Assembly (NCBI GenBank): GCA_963995525.1
Contig: OZ023212.1
Coordinates: 14,423,508 to 14,487,507 of the forward strand
Direction of reading: 5' to 3'
DNA from: Escarpia spicata
Lineage: Eukaryota > Annelida > Polychaeta > Sabellida > Siboglinidae
Length of the DNA stretch: 64,000 bases
Shown here piece by piece: positions 41,056-54,100 of the stretch. The translations under genes were made by a program, and so were the position numbers. The notes beneath the pieces were generated by a model that ran no database searches, had not been told where the DNA came from, and was given only the letters and a program-made list of their open reading frames with translations. Every line of letters begins with the position of its first letter. Position 1 is the stretch's first letter.

Positions 41056-42620
41056 CTCAATCGTTCTTTGCTGAGACTATATCAGCACTAATGGTTAACC
41101 CTAAGTCCTTTTCTTTTACTGTAGTACATAGTACAGTACCCCCCATTGTATATTGTACAGCTTCGTTCCCATGTCGCGTTAAGATCATGTTGACATCTGT
41201 CTATCTTCATCACGTTTAATCTTTCTTCGCAAATGTCAACATCTTACTTGTTATATCATCGTCCAAATCGTTGATATATATTAAGAATAATATATGTCCG
41301 AATATTGATCCCTGTGGTACCCCACTCAAAACTGATTTCTAGTTTGAAGCCTCCCCACCTACTACCTGTTGTCTTCTGTCAATCAGACATGTTTATATCC
41401 AGTTAATTATACCATTGCCTATGCCATGGGCCTTTATTTTAAGCAGTAATGTGTGGCACTTTGTCGAAAGCTTTCTAAAAATCTAAGTAGATGATATCTA
41501 CTGGTGATCCCTCATCTACCTAATTAGTGATATCTTCCAAAAAACATAACATATTTGTTAAGTTTGACCTCGCTTTTAGAAACCGTTGTTGAGATGGGTT
41601 TATCAAGTTTATGTTTAACAGGAAAATCCTCTATGTGATTTGTAATTAGTCTTTCTAATAATTTGCAAATCAGTGATGTTAAACTCACTGATATGTTGTT
41701 ATCTAACTTGTTTCTCGAACCTTTTGCAACTGTTGCAAGCGGGATGCTAATTTGTTCTACAATTTTCAATAGTAGTTTGTGATTTCTTATCCTTCATAGC
41801 CTTTATTTTCTTAACTACTACTTTCGGGGTTACGAATTAACTGTTCTAAATAGTCTGATTCCGCCCCCGTGAACTTAGCCTCTGGTACTGGCAGTGAACT
41901 AATATCTTCCCTGGTAAACACCGAACTAAAATGCTCAGTCAGGTCATTTGTCATTTCCTATGTACCGCTTCTTTCTATTCCTTTCTGATTTTACTTTGGT
42001 GGCAAAATGTATCTGGTTGTGTTCACAACTCCCCAGTGGCTCACATATCTTGACATTGTGAACTAATTTGTAAGGACAAAACTATGTATAACACATTATC
42101 ATCCTTGATTGGTTCTAACACATGTTGAGAAAGGAAACTATCTTGTCCTAAAACTAAAAAACTTGTGGTCATCACTCCCTGTACTCTGTAGCGATTTATA
42201 TTGTATATGCCCATGGTTAAAATCCCCCGTAATAATACAGTCCCGTTTGTTCACTTCCCTTATAGCATTTTGTGCTTTTTCAATCTCTTCTATGCTTATG
42301 TTTGGACTTCGATAAACTAACCCAACAGTTAACTGTGAGTTTCCTTAAACTATGTTACACCAAACAGCTTCTTCGCAATCTGCTTCTCCTTTTAATTTTA
42401 TTTAATAAGCTTGGATAGATTCGTTAATGAATACAATAATTCCACCTCCCTTTCTTCCTATTCTATCTTTCCTAAATATTACGTAGCCTGTCAGTCCCAA
42501 TTCGGCATCTGATATATCGGTGGTGGCGTATGATTCCGTTATACCTGTTATGTGAGGGTCAATATCTTCTACCATAATGTCTAGTTCACTTATTTTGTTT
42601 ACTTATCCTACTTGCATTTA
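41056..42620 (-). pseudogene. CR1 LINE ORF2: endonuclease and reverse transcriptase remnant
   Basis: Read on the minus strand, the order is endonuclease then reverse transcriptase. Endonuclease landmarks are G-I-T-E-S (about 42,530), A-E-L-G-L-T-G-Y, G-R-K-G-G-G and G-D-F-N-H-G (about 42,220). The RT part has K-G-S-R-N-K, S-L-T-S-L-I-C-K-L-L-E (about 41,660) and A-F-D-K-V-P (about 41,465), then G-V-P-Q-G-S and I-Y-I-N-D. The catalytic F-A-D-D is not intact: T-F-A is followed by lysines and a stop. Stops and frameshifts are frequent, and there is an internal deletion after I-S-I-P-L-A. The element encoded target-site nicking and reverse transcription; this copy is dead. Confidence 0.85.
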
Positions 42621-42770
42621 AACAATGCATTTATATCCAGCTTTAGAACAGTTTTCCAGGCTGTTCTTTACTGTTTTATTTGTGCTGACTTTATCTATGT
42701 CTCCAGTTTCAGGCTTCTCTGTGGATCCCCCCTGCGCCTCTAGTTTAAATAAATGCAACCTGTCCCATTG

Positions 42771-43208
42771 TCAATCATTGTCAACAGATCGCAGTAAGTT
42801 CTTTGAGAAAATTGCTGTCCATTTTCCACTTATATGGATGCCATTTCTCGTGTACATATCTTTCCTCCCAACAAAGTATCCCCATAAATATATGAATCCC
42901 ACCCCATCATCTTCACACATTTGCTCAACTAGTGCGTTGATCGCCATCCTCTTGCAGTTTCTATATGTTGGCCCCCTTCTTACCATTACTGGCAAAATGC
43001 CTGAGACCATATTGTGTTCAACTCTTGTCTTCTTTAACTTCCTCACTAACTAGCTATACTTCTGTACTATCGCGGTTGTTCCCTCCCTCTCTGTATTGTT
43101 TATCCCTACATGTACTAGAATAGACCTTCCCTTGTCATGCCCCAATACCTCCTCTACCCTTTCAGCCACATGTTTAAGATGTACTGACCTCAAAATATAC
43201 CTTTTGTT
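42771..43208 (-). pseudogene. CR1 LINE ORF1 with SGNH-esterase-like domain, partial
   Basis: Two minus-strand frames, joined by a shift near 43,050, read as the C-terminal half of an SGNH/GDSL-type hydrolase domain of the kind found in ORF1 of some CR1 elements. Landmarks are V-H-V-G-x-N-N (block III, normally G-x-N-D), S-G-I-L-P-V, and N-G-I-H-I-S near the end (the D-x-x-H block, with Asp replaced by Asn). The N-terminal block with the catalytic Ser is not found. It lies just upstream of the ORF2 remnant on the same strand, the normal CR1 order. The changed active-site residues and truncation show that it is not functional. Confidence 0.8.
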
Positions 43209-44184
43209 TCCCTTTGACATTACGACGCTGTAGCCAGCGGACCACAGCGCCGATGATAAGTTAAGGCGAGAGTGGTAACGCGCACGGCCGCGCGTCAGAA
43301 GAGTACGCTTAACTACGGCAGTGACGCCATAGGCGTGACGCGTCATTTCCGCCTTCTTTCAACAGTGCAAATGGCAATCTTTTTGCATTAACCCAGAATA
43401 CGACTACAAGGAAGAGCAAGCTGAAGAGAGAAAGACCCAAGGCAGTTGTAACGACCACTGCTACAATCGACTCGGTAAGTTCATCCGTTATTCAAGGTAT
43501 ATTTACCACCGCGTGTGACCGAAGGATAAGAGACAGTTCCCGTCACAACGTTTTCGCTCTACGTGTCATTATTTCTGACAAATATAGGCCCGTCACACGC
43601 TCTCTATAAATGTCGCGTACATGTATGTCAGCTCACATAGGGGAGACCGAGGATGGTTGTCACTTTTTCTTATTTTCCTGTTGGTGATAGGTTGTTGTTC
43701 TATTGTTGCTAAAATTAACATTAGTCTAATAACATAACATGGGTATTAATAACATCGACGCTGTTTTATTCAGATATGATATATACTTATAGGTGACTCA
43801 ATAAAAACAACTCATGTGACAACATGCTCCATGGCCTGGTTGTTTGTTACATACTCTGTGGTTGGTTGTCACAGAACGTGGTGATATTATAATGGGAAAT
43901 ATAGTAATATAAACGATAAATAATTACACATTGCGAGGACGCGTTTTGAAATAAATGTGTTTGGTGGCGTACCGATGAACGCAAAACATCACAAATTGTT
44001 ACACAACTGTGTTACACGGTTTCACATTAAGTATGCTTAATGCATATTTAATGCTATAAATGTATTTGTAAAGTATTTGATGCTATCATGACACATTTCA
44101 GATTAACACGCCTTGACATGTATATGACAGATACGGGAAGAATGAAATTAATCGTGAGAAATCTTTAAAATTCGATTTGTTATA
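43209..44184. other. Intergenic, no confident gene
   Basis: GC-rich near 43,230-43,340, then AT-rich. A stretch at 43,366-43,474 has an acceptor-like CTTTCAACAG before it and a GTAAGT after it on the + strand, with an open frame of 36 codons, but no recognisable domain. The rest shows no coding signal. Confidence 0.6.
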
Positions 44185-44490
44185 GCGAGTACTTACATGT
44201 GAGTGATGCAACTACCAATATTGACAATAGTTACACTAGTTACAATAAGTACTTACATGTGAGTGATGCAACAAAATATAGTTACAATATTTAGTATAGC
44301 TATAATAGTTACAATGAATACTTACATGTGAGTGATGCAACAACCAATAGTTACAATATTTACAATAGCTATAATAGTTGCAATGAATACTTACATGTGA
44401 GTGATGCAACAACCAATATTTACAATATTTACAATAGCTATAATAGTTGCAATGAGTATTTACATGTGAGTGATGCAACAACCAATCCCA
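44185..44490. repeat. Tandem repeat, ~69-bp unit, ~4.4 copies
   Basis: The motif ACTTACATGTGAGTGATGCAAC begins at 44,191, 44,251, 44,320 and 44,389, with a variant at about 44,458. The first spacing is 60 bp and the others 69 bp. The filling sequence is AT-rich, with ACAATATTTACAATAGC motifs. Because 69 is a multiple of three, open frames on both strands run through the array; they are not evidence of a gene. Confidence 0.9.
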
Positions 44491-45327
44491 GATGTTTTAT
44501 GAAAATGTCATGGACTGCTAGTAACTTTTAGCGTCATTCTATTTTTAATTGCTTTATCGTCGGCGGGGGGTCGTCTGGGGGAAACGTCCTGGATGTGCAT
44601 ATTACAAATATTCGGGCTGGGCGAAGTTAATATTTCTTCTCTTTCTCGTGTTGGTGTTATTACATGTATGACTATGGAACTTTCCTGATATTAAGGACTG
44701 AGTTATAAATAAACTTATCTTATCTTAGTAACTGTGGAGATGGACTATAGGGTGTACTGCTTTCTTCCCCGAGACGTCCGGGATACACCACTGGAACGTA
44801 GTAGGCTTAATCATGCAATAATGATGGTTGGGTATATCTAGGTTAGTAAAATGAAGCATATTTTGTTATATGTTAATGCATAAGTGTAGCTCATACAGGG
44901 ATGACCGGTCGTTTGGAGCCTAACCCTAACCATAACTAATCCCACCTGTTACCAACCCAACCATAGCTGACTCCAACCATGACTAATAATAATAATAATA
45001 ATAATCTTAACACTAACGAATAATGACATTTCACACAAACTATTTATTCCTGTCATCTGATTGATTCCATTGATTCCCCTAATTCCAACCGTAGCTAATA
45101 ATAAGAACCTCAACCTTATTAAAAAATATATTTCACACTAGCCATTTTATTTAATACGGTCACCTCGGTATTACAGCCACCTCACAATTAAGGTCACCCT
45201 GGGACAGTCCCAAATTATTTTTGTAACAGTAACGTACAGGACATTATTCCTACGTTAATACGATCACTTCGCTATTCAGGTCACTTTTGCCCAGTCGCAA
45301 GGATGACCTTAATAGTGAGGTTCCACA
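44491..45327. other. Intergenic, possible retroposon 3' end and AAT microsatellite
   Basis: No gene is seen. A run of AAT triplets lies near 44,981-45,004. Near 44,700-44,730 the sequence AAATAAACTTATCTTATCTTA resembles the short tandem tail of a LINE or SINE 3' end, but too little remains to name it. Confidence 0.5.
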
Positions 45328-45616
<289 letters not shown>

Positions 45617-46135
45617 AAACCATGAAGGCATTTGAAAGTGAGAAATAGGGTCTTGAATGTATTGCAACATTTCATTGGAAGCGAGTGCAGCTCCAAGAGA
45701 ATGGGCATGGCATGGTTTTGTTTCTAGCGAATAATCATAGCACCAGCTGAGGCATTTTGCACTCGTTGTAAGTTGTCAATTACAGTCGCTGACAATCCTT
45801 TGAAGAGGGTCTTGCAGCAGTCAATGCGCGAGAGGACTAGGGCATGCATGTTTCGTGTGTCCGTGGTCGAATGCGTCCACTGCTAGGAAGATAATAGTAT
45901 GCTATTAGGGAAATGTTTGTCATATGTTGGCCGAAGGACATATCGCAGTCGAAGATCACTCCCAGGTTCCTGGCGTGTGTTGTTTGCGACATACGAACGT
46001 TGCTGACCGTTACACCGCCAGGAAGAACGTGTTGGTGAGCTTCGGATGGATGACGAGAATCTCCGTTTTATCATCATTGAGTTTCAGCATGTTGATTTTC
46101 TGGCAATCCCGTGTGAAGTGTTATCACTCGGGCTG
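45617..46135 (-). pseudogene. L2/CR1-like LINE reverse transcriptase fragment
   Basis: The minus-strand translation gives M-L-K-L-N-D-D-K-T-E-I-L (about 46,090), then N-L-G-V-I-F-D (about 45,965), H-A-L-V-L-S-R-I-D-C-C, L-Q-R-V-Q-N-A and L-H-S-L-P at the 3' side. This is the standard order after RT motif C in L2/Jockey-superfamily LINEs. Frameshifts and an internal deletion near 45,870-45,895 break it. The TA microsatellite cuts it off at the 3' end. Confidence 0.78.
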
Positions 46136-47255
46136 AATTATTGAGAAAAAAACTGGTTGTCATCGGCAAATAGATGGTAGGCCATTATGCTTGGTCGTTT
46201 GTGCAACCTCTCGCGATTTCGAGAAACAATGTAATAACATAAGTTATGTTGGACTCAGCAATGGTTGAAAATAATTCTCACAATTGGAATCTTCACGTGA
46301 ATGCATAGTACGATTACGCACATGTTTCTCTGTCGATGTTGTCGACAGTCCTTGTTCTCTCCAAAACTACGTGGCCAACAAATTCAGTAGTTTGAAGGCT
46401 AATTGTCAGTCCAGCAAAGGATTTGAGCAAATTACCAAGCAAAACAACGAAAGGAAATTATTTCTACCATTTAATCAAAAGTAAGCACTCTTTCCTAAAC
46501 CGGCTAAGGATTTTATTTAAATATTAATCACACTCTAATCACACACTGCATCAAAGAACCGGTTTTGCGATCGGCAAAACATGTTGAGGAAGCATCACTT
46601 TTGTTAAATTTGAAACTGTTGTCTATGTGAGTAGTATTTGTTTAGGATTGCATTGTGTCATAGGATGACATAGTAATTATTCTTCGTAGCAGCGACACCA
46701 GATCAAATTTAATGTGAGTGTATACAGAAGAAAAAGTACGTGTATGACAGAAAATCACAAAACAAAGTACGTCTAAGGTGAATTTGTCACTAAACGACGG
46801 GAGATGAATGACAGGTACGCACAAAACAGAAGTGTATGCAACGATATATGCAACGATACAGCTGCAGCTGTAATTATATGCATTTATCTCCTCAAACATG
46901 TAACAATAGCACGTCTAATAAATAAACAAATAATCACACGCAATGAATATTCCCATAAATGTTCTCGAAGACGCCAGTAAACACTGACAAGTATCATGTT
47001 TGTATTCAATATGCCATATGGCTGCTTCATAAATCGTCATAAATGGACTAGACAGATCGACCGTAATGAAATGTTTAATCGAATATCTCATACTTCTTTT
47101 GTTTTTGTGAAGCGTTAACTCTGATACGGTTAATATTAGTAATAATTACTGCAACATTCAATAATATATTAAAGATTTCACAACAAGCAAAATGTACTTC
47201 TGATTCCCAATGCCTCAACACGTAATTATGTTGTACGCAAACTACTTGCATTTGC
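46136..47255. other. Intergenic, nothing recognised
   Basis: AT-rich sequence without a convincing reading frame, repeat or RNA gene. Confidence 0.5.
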
Positions 47256-47269
47256 TATATATATATATA

Positions 47270-47349
<80 letters not shown>
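47256..47349. repeat. (TA)n(CT)n microsatellite
   Basis: A short TA run (47,256-47,272) passes into an uninterrupted CT array of about 75 bp ending at 47,348. Confidence 0.97.
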
Positions 47350-47351
<2 letters not shown>

Positions 47352-47845
47352 GAGTCGGGAGTACTGAGCACTGGGCTCGTCTGTCCGGTGGCTTTTTCTC
47401 CTTTCATTGGCGACGCTCCGTGACGCTGTAACGTCCTCTGGCGGTCGATAGTGGAGACTAGACTTGACGTCACACCGTTCTCAGCGACCTTTCCCTTTAG
47501 GATGCAGAAAGTATAAGAAATATTATATTCGCCAACCTGTACACATTTTGAAGTTTTATGATGTTTGATTAAATAATATTTGTTGCGTTCGGGAATTATC
47601 GAAATAAGACGCAAACAATTTTGCATTCACACTCGTAACACGATTGTAATCATGCTCGATCAACATATCCGTGCTAAGGCAGGTAGTCTACCACAATATG
47701 TCGTCAAACACTGGCACATGTACCACACATGACTAACTAGGCCCGTAGACTGGGAGTCCGAAGCGTGCGCATGCACCCCCCCCCCCCCACCCCGCCGAGA
47801 CAAATTAGTTCTGCTAGAGGGAAGTAGTTCTGGTACAACAGAGCA
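47350..47845 (-). other. 3' flank of the channel gene; poly-C tract
   Basis: This lies downstream of the channel stop codon and probably includes its 3' untranslated region. I found no canonical AATAAA on the minus strand here. A C-rich homopolymer-like tract lies at about 47,776-47,795. Confidence 0.45.
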
Positions 47846-48115
47846 TTAGGAGTATATAGGCGGCAATGTAATGCAGTTGGCGAGAACACTAACATGGTCG
47901 AAGCGAATATCCTGCAACTGCGATGACGTGCTTTGGGTCGGTTTGACGAGAAGCGTTCCGGGGCGACTGTTGCCGCCTCGTCGTCGCCGCATCATCCGCA
48001 TCGCGGCAACGACGACGACGTCCATGGAGAGCTCGAAGAACTCGAAGAGACTGATGATGGAACAGCCGATCCACAGGCCCAGGATGCCCCCGATGTCTGA
48101 CGCAAAGTTGATGGT
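47846..48115 (-). CDS. Channel last exon: TM2, selectivity filter, cytoplasmic tail
   Basis: 90 codons including stop, after TTTGTTCCCAG. Begins T-I-N-F-A-S-D-I-G-G-I-L-G-L-W-I-G-C-S, then I-I-S-L-F-E-F-F-E-L, a standard TM2. G-C-S at 48,059-48,067 fits the G/S-x-S selectivity filter. A basic Arg run follows the membrane segment. The tail ends in L-P-P-I-Y-S, which contains a PPxY motif (47,852-47,863) just before the stop. Confidence 0.95.
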   Translation of the reverse strand, partial: TINFASDIGGILGLWIGCSIISLFEFFELSMDVVVVAAMRMMRRRRGGNSRPGTLLVKPTQSTSSQLQDIRFDHVSVLANCITLPPIYS

Positions 48116-51100
48116 CTGGGAACAAATAAAATACAATATATTCATATTCCTTCACAGGACATTTTGAGGGAGAGCGGGAGTGGTAGAAAACTGCAGAAGA
48201 TCGGGGTAGGTGGAGGAGTATCGACGAGCGGAAAGAAAAGACCGAGTGGATGCTTCTCAGAGAAGTCGAGATGGTGTTCGATTGAACAGGTCTGCCAGGG
48301 AGTAAACTGTAAAACACTTTGAGCAGTCATGAGGACTGGGTACTGCGCTATATAAGAACTTAACTTTCATTTTTATGTGTCACTCGCATAGAGCCAAGGC
48401 GGACAAAGATGAGAACTGTTGTCCTAGTTTGAAACGTTACCGTACCAGACACAGGCAAGAAAGTGTTGTTAAAATGCTATCACACTGGAAGAATTTTTTT
48501 TAACTTACAGGACGCTTATCAGTTGATAATAACAGTTTTTATGACACAGTCGTTCTCTAAAGTATCTAAGTTTTTTCCTCAAATAAATCAGTATACCTTA
48601 AATATTTGACATTGACAACAACAAATATATATATATATAGCGTCACATAGCATAACCCACACCACAGTCTTACCGAGTAGGCGGGCGTCTCCTCGATATT
48701 TTCGTAGTTGAACTCTTCGAAGTAGACCTTCACCTTGAGCAGGTTGTTCCACAACTCATCGTCCGTTGCGTGGTTCAGAAACCTCGCGATCTGAGAGGAC
48801 AACTCTTGCTTGGTGGTTTCCTGGAATAGAATATCTTATGGTTATATCGTAGCCGAACTAAGCCACAAATAATATCAGAGGTAAAAGTTTGTCTCATGGC
48901 TTCCTTTAATAGTTATAGTCGTTAACATATCGCGATTGTAGACACAAACGTCTGCTTCAAGATGTTGTTAAAGATGATCACGATTGATCACCACATGGTG
49001 CCATCTCCTCTCGATAGGTCGGCTACCACGGATGGCCTCTCCTCTTGCGCTGTGCCCTTTCCTCTGCAGTCTACAAAGGTCGACTACTATGGGTTGCCTC
49101 GCCTCTCTATACTGTGCTATTCTTGACGGCTTCATACTCATGTTGCCCGTCCTTGCTTTGATTTCTTCTCACGTGTGGCTCTTGGTATTTGTTTTCTTGT
49201 TGAATACATGGATTAAAGATACGCCAACGTTTTACGTTATGAGTTCCTTCAATACACAACTATTAAGGTTAGGTAATGATGTAAACAAAACACACCTGCA
49301 ATTGTTTCAATGTAAGACATGCGCTTGTGGAAGAAAGGTGTAATATTTGTATCGGACCTAATATTAATAGATTACAAATGATGCCGTGGTATTAATTTCA
49401 ATGTATGAGACGTGCATGCATATTGACATATTCATATCCGTACACCCACCGCATGACCGATGCTTATTTATTTAGATTTGTTCTATTATTTTGAAAAATG
49501 CCCAGCTTGAATACCAAATTTCTATGGTTACAAATCAAGTATTGTTTTTATTAGTACGTTTACTTTCATCACCTTGTGTGCATCCGATGGCCAAATTGAG
49601 CTTGAAGTCTGATACGTGTAAGCCGTCTCCCTGTAGAGATTCACACATATTCACAAACATATGTTGACAAGACCAGCTCATACCTATCATAATCGAGGAA
49701 GCGTACGTATGTATGCCAGTAAGTTAACGTTTTCCTCTTAGACGACTTGAATATCGAGCGCCAAGCTTTCAAGAATTAATCTACGACCCCACGAATAGGA
49801 CGTAACACATGTATTTTTTTCAAAATATCGCATATATGTTAACATTTTATAAATATTACTATCACGACTTTCATCTACCAGCGCATCCCGTCAGGTGACG
49901 GACATTTTTGTTGGTGTTTTAATATTTAGTTAGCTGTGCAATTATTGAATAGCTGGCACAGCACTGCGTAAAGGTAACAGTTAAACTATGCTTCTGCTGA
50001 TTTTGCATAGGCCACATATACATATGATCACGCTATGTTTGTGGAACAAGATATCTTTAGACCTAGACAAAATGCGTAAAGGTGATGCTTTGAAACAAAT
50101 ATACACACAATGAGTAGCTGCACATTAATGTTAAATTGTTGACCCACCTATATATACTGTAGAATCCATGGCACCCAGGGCCACAACTTAACCACTGTTA
50201 CGAACTAATTGTTATTATCCTGATGTATTGGATATTTGATTGAAAATATACATAATATAGTCATGCTACCGAAGAATACTCGGTATTTCCTACAAGGACC
50301 ACATCACCAACGATGAAATCAGAAAAATCATCACTCAACATGTGGGACATTACAAAGACCTGCTGACCACAGTAAAAAAGAGGAAACTGAGATGGTATGG
50401 CCATGTAATACGATCAAGCGGGCTCACAAAACGATACTACAAGGAACAGTGCCGGGGAAAAGAAGACAGGGAAGACAGAGGAAGAGATGGTCAGACACTA
50501 TTGCAGAATGGACTGGGAAGACCTTTGCAGAAACTCAGACATTAGCACACAACCGCGAAGACTGGCGTCGACTGGTGAAACATTCAGCAATGCAACGCCC
50601 CTATGACCCAGGCGGGTTACGGGAGGAGTAAGTAAGTAAGTATACATATAATCCAACAAGAAAGGCCAAGGTGATAATGGGAACTCACTCGCAAGGCAGC
50701 GGACAGTCGCACTCGAGTCGGTTGTAGGCGTAGTCGATGCTGACGTGATATCTACACGTGTCTGAAGAAGAATAAAATGATAAGTCAGCTTTATCACACA
50801 GCTCGTGCTCAGAGCGTTTTACAATTTACTACATGGCAGACCCGTTCAGTTGAACACCTTTTGCGATTTCTCTTGGAAGCATTCAGCCACACTACAATTA
50901 CTGCAGGAATACACTTTGTTAACAAATTAGTAACGCTGCCTAAGGCCATACAGCTGAACGACCTGAAGTACCGTGGACTGAACAAACTTGCCAAAGCGTC
51001 GAAACAGCAACAAGAGGAATCGAACCCGAGAGTCGGATGCTGTAACTAGTACACTAACGCACCCATAGAGAAGCAAGGGAAACGACAACAAGAGGAATCG

Positions 51101-54100
51101 AACCCGAGAGTCGGATGCTGTAACTAGTACACTAACGCACCCATAGAGAAGCAAGGGAAACGGCAACAAGAGGAATCGAACCGGAGAGTCGAATGCTGTA
51201 ACTAGTACACTAACGCACCCATAGAGAAGCAAGGGAAACGACAACAAGAGGAATCGAACCCGAGAGTCGGATGCTGTAACTAGTACACTAACGCTCCCAT
51301 AAAGAAGCAAGGGAAACGACAACAAGAGGAATCGAACCCGAGAGTCGGATGCTGTAACTAGTACACTACCGCACCCACAGAGGAGCAAGGGAAACGACAA
51401 CAAGAGGAATCGAACCCGAGAGTCGGATGCTGTAACTAGTACACTACCGCACCCACACAGGAGCAATGGAGACGACAACAGGAGGATTAGAACACGAGAG
51501 TCGGATGATGTAACTAGTACACTACCGCACCCATAGAGAAGCAAGGGAAACGACAACAAGAGGAATCGAACCCGAGAGTCGGATGCTGTAACTAGTACAC
51601 TAACGCACCCATAGAGAAGCAAGGGAAACGACAACAAGAGGAATCGAACCCGAGAGTCGGATGCTGTAACTAGTACACTACCGCACCCACACAGGAGCAA
51701 TGGAGACGACAACAGGAGGATTAGAACACGAGAGTCGGATGATGTAACTAGTACACCACCGCACCCACAGAGGAGCAAGGGAAACGACAACAACAGGAAT
51801 CGAACCCGAGAGTCGGATGCTGTAACTAGTACACTACCGCACCAATAAAGGAGCATGGGAAACGACAACAAGGGGAATCCAATCCGAGAGTCGGACCATG
51901 TAACAAGTACACTACCGCACCTATAAAGGAGCAAGGAAAACGACAACAAGAGGAATCGAACCCGAGAGTCGGATGTTGTAACTAGTACACTACCGCAACC
52001 ACAAAGGAGCAAGGGAAACGACAACAAGAGGATTATAACACGAGAAGCGGATGCTGTAACTAGTACACTACCGCAACCACAGAGGAGCAAGGGAAACGAC
52101 AATAAGAGGATTAGAACACGAGAGTCGGATGCTGTAACTAATAAACTACCGCACCCACAGAGGAGCAATGGAAACGACAACAAGAGGAATCGAACCCGAG
52201 AGTCGGATGCTGTAACTAGTACACTACCGCACCCACAGAGGAGCAAGGGAAACGACAACAAGAGGATTAGAACACGAGAGTCGGATGCTATAAATAATAA
52301 ACTACCGCAACCACAGAGGAGCAAGGGAAACGACAACAAGAGGATTAGAACACGAGAGTCGGATGTTGTAACTAGTATACTACCGCACCCACAGAGGAGC
52401 AAGGGAAACGACAACAAGAGGATTAGAACACGCGAGTCGGATGCTGTAACTAATACACTACCGCAACCTCAGAGGAACAAGGGAAACGACAACAAGAGGA
52501 TTAGGACACGAGGGTCGGATGCTGTAACTAGTACACTACCGCAACCACAGAGGAGCAAGGGAAACGACAACAAGAGGATTAGAACACGAGAGTCGGATGC
52601 TATAAATAATAAACTACCGCAACCACAGAGGAGCAAGGGAAACGACAACAAGAGGATTAGAACACGAGAGTCGGATGTTGTAACTAGTATACTACCGCAC
52701 CCACAGAGGAGCAAGGGAAACGACAACAAGAGGATTAGAACACGCGAGTCGGATGCTGTAACTAATACACTACCGCAACCTCAGAGGAACAAGGGAAACG
52801 ACAACAAGAGGATTAGGACACGAGGGTCGGATGCTGTAACTAGTACACTACCGCAACCACAGAGGAGCAAGGGAAACGACAACAAGAGGATTAGGACACG
52901 AGAGTCGGATGCTGTAACTAGTACACTACCGCACCCACAGAGGAACAAGGGAAACGACAACAAGAGGATTAGAACACGAGAGTCGGATGCTGTAACTAAT
53001 ACACTACCGCACCCACAGAGGAGCAAGGGAAACGGCAACAAGAGGATTAGAATACGAGAGTCGGATGCTGTAACTAGTGCACTACCGCACCCACAGAGGA
53101 GCAAGGGAAACGACAACAAGAGGATTAGAACACGAGACTCGGATGCTGTAACTAGTGCACTACCGCACCCACAGAGGAGCAAGGGAAACGACAACAAGAG
53201 GATTAGAACACGAGAGTCGGATGCTGTAACTAGTGCACTACCGCACCCACAGAGGAGCAAGGGAAACGACAACAAGAGGATTAGAACACGAGAGTCGGAT
53301 GCTGTAACTAGTGCACTACCTCACCCACAGAGGAGCAAGGGAAACGGCAACAAGAGGATTAGAACACGAGAGTCGGATGCTGCAACTAGTATACTACCGC
53401 ACCCACAGAGGAGCAAGGGAAACGACAACAAGAGGATTAGGACACGAGAGTCGGATGCTGTAACTAGTACACTACCGCAATCACAGAGGAGCAAGGGAAA
53501 CGGCAACAAGAGGATTAGAACACGAGAGTCGGATGCTGTAACTAATACACTATCCCAACCACAGAGGAGCAAGGGAAACGACAACAAGAGGATTAGAACA
53601 CAAGAGTCGGATCCTGTAACTAATACACTACCGCAACCACAGAGGAGCAAGGGAAACGACAACAAGAGGATTAGAACACGAGAGTCGGATGCTGTAACTA
53701 ATACACTACCGCAACCACAGAGGAGCAAGGGAAACGACAACAAGAGGATTATAACACGATAGTCCGATGCTGTAACTAATACACTACCGCACTCACAGAG
53801 GAGCAAGGGAAACGACAACAAGATGATTAGAACACGAGAGTCGGATGCTGTAACTATTACACTACCGCACCCACAGAGGAGCAAGGGAAACGGCAACAAG
53901 AGGATTAGAATACGAGAGTCGGATGCTGTAACTAGTGCACTACCGCACCCACAGAGGAGCAAGGGAAACGACAACAAGAGGATTAGAACACGAGAGTCGG
54001 ATGCTGTAACTAGTGCACTACCGCACCCACAGAGGAGCAAGGGAAACGACAACAAGAGGATTAGAACACGAGAGTCGGATGCTGTAACTAGTGCACTACC

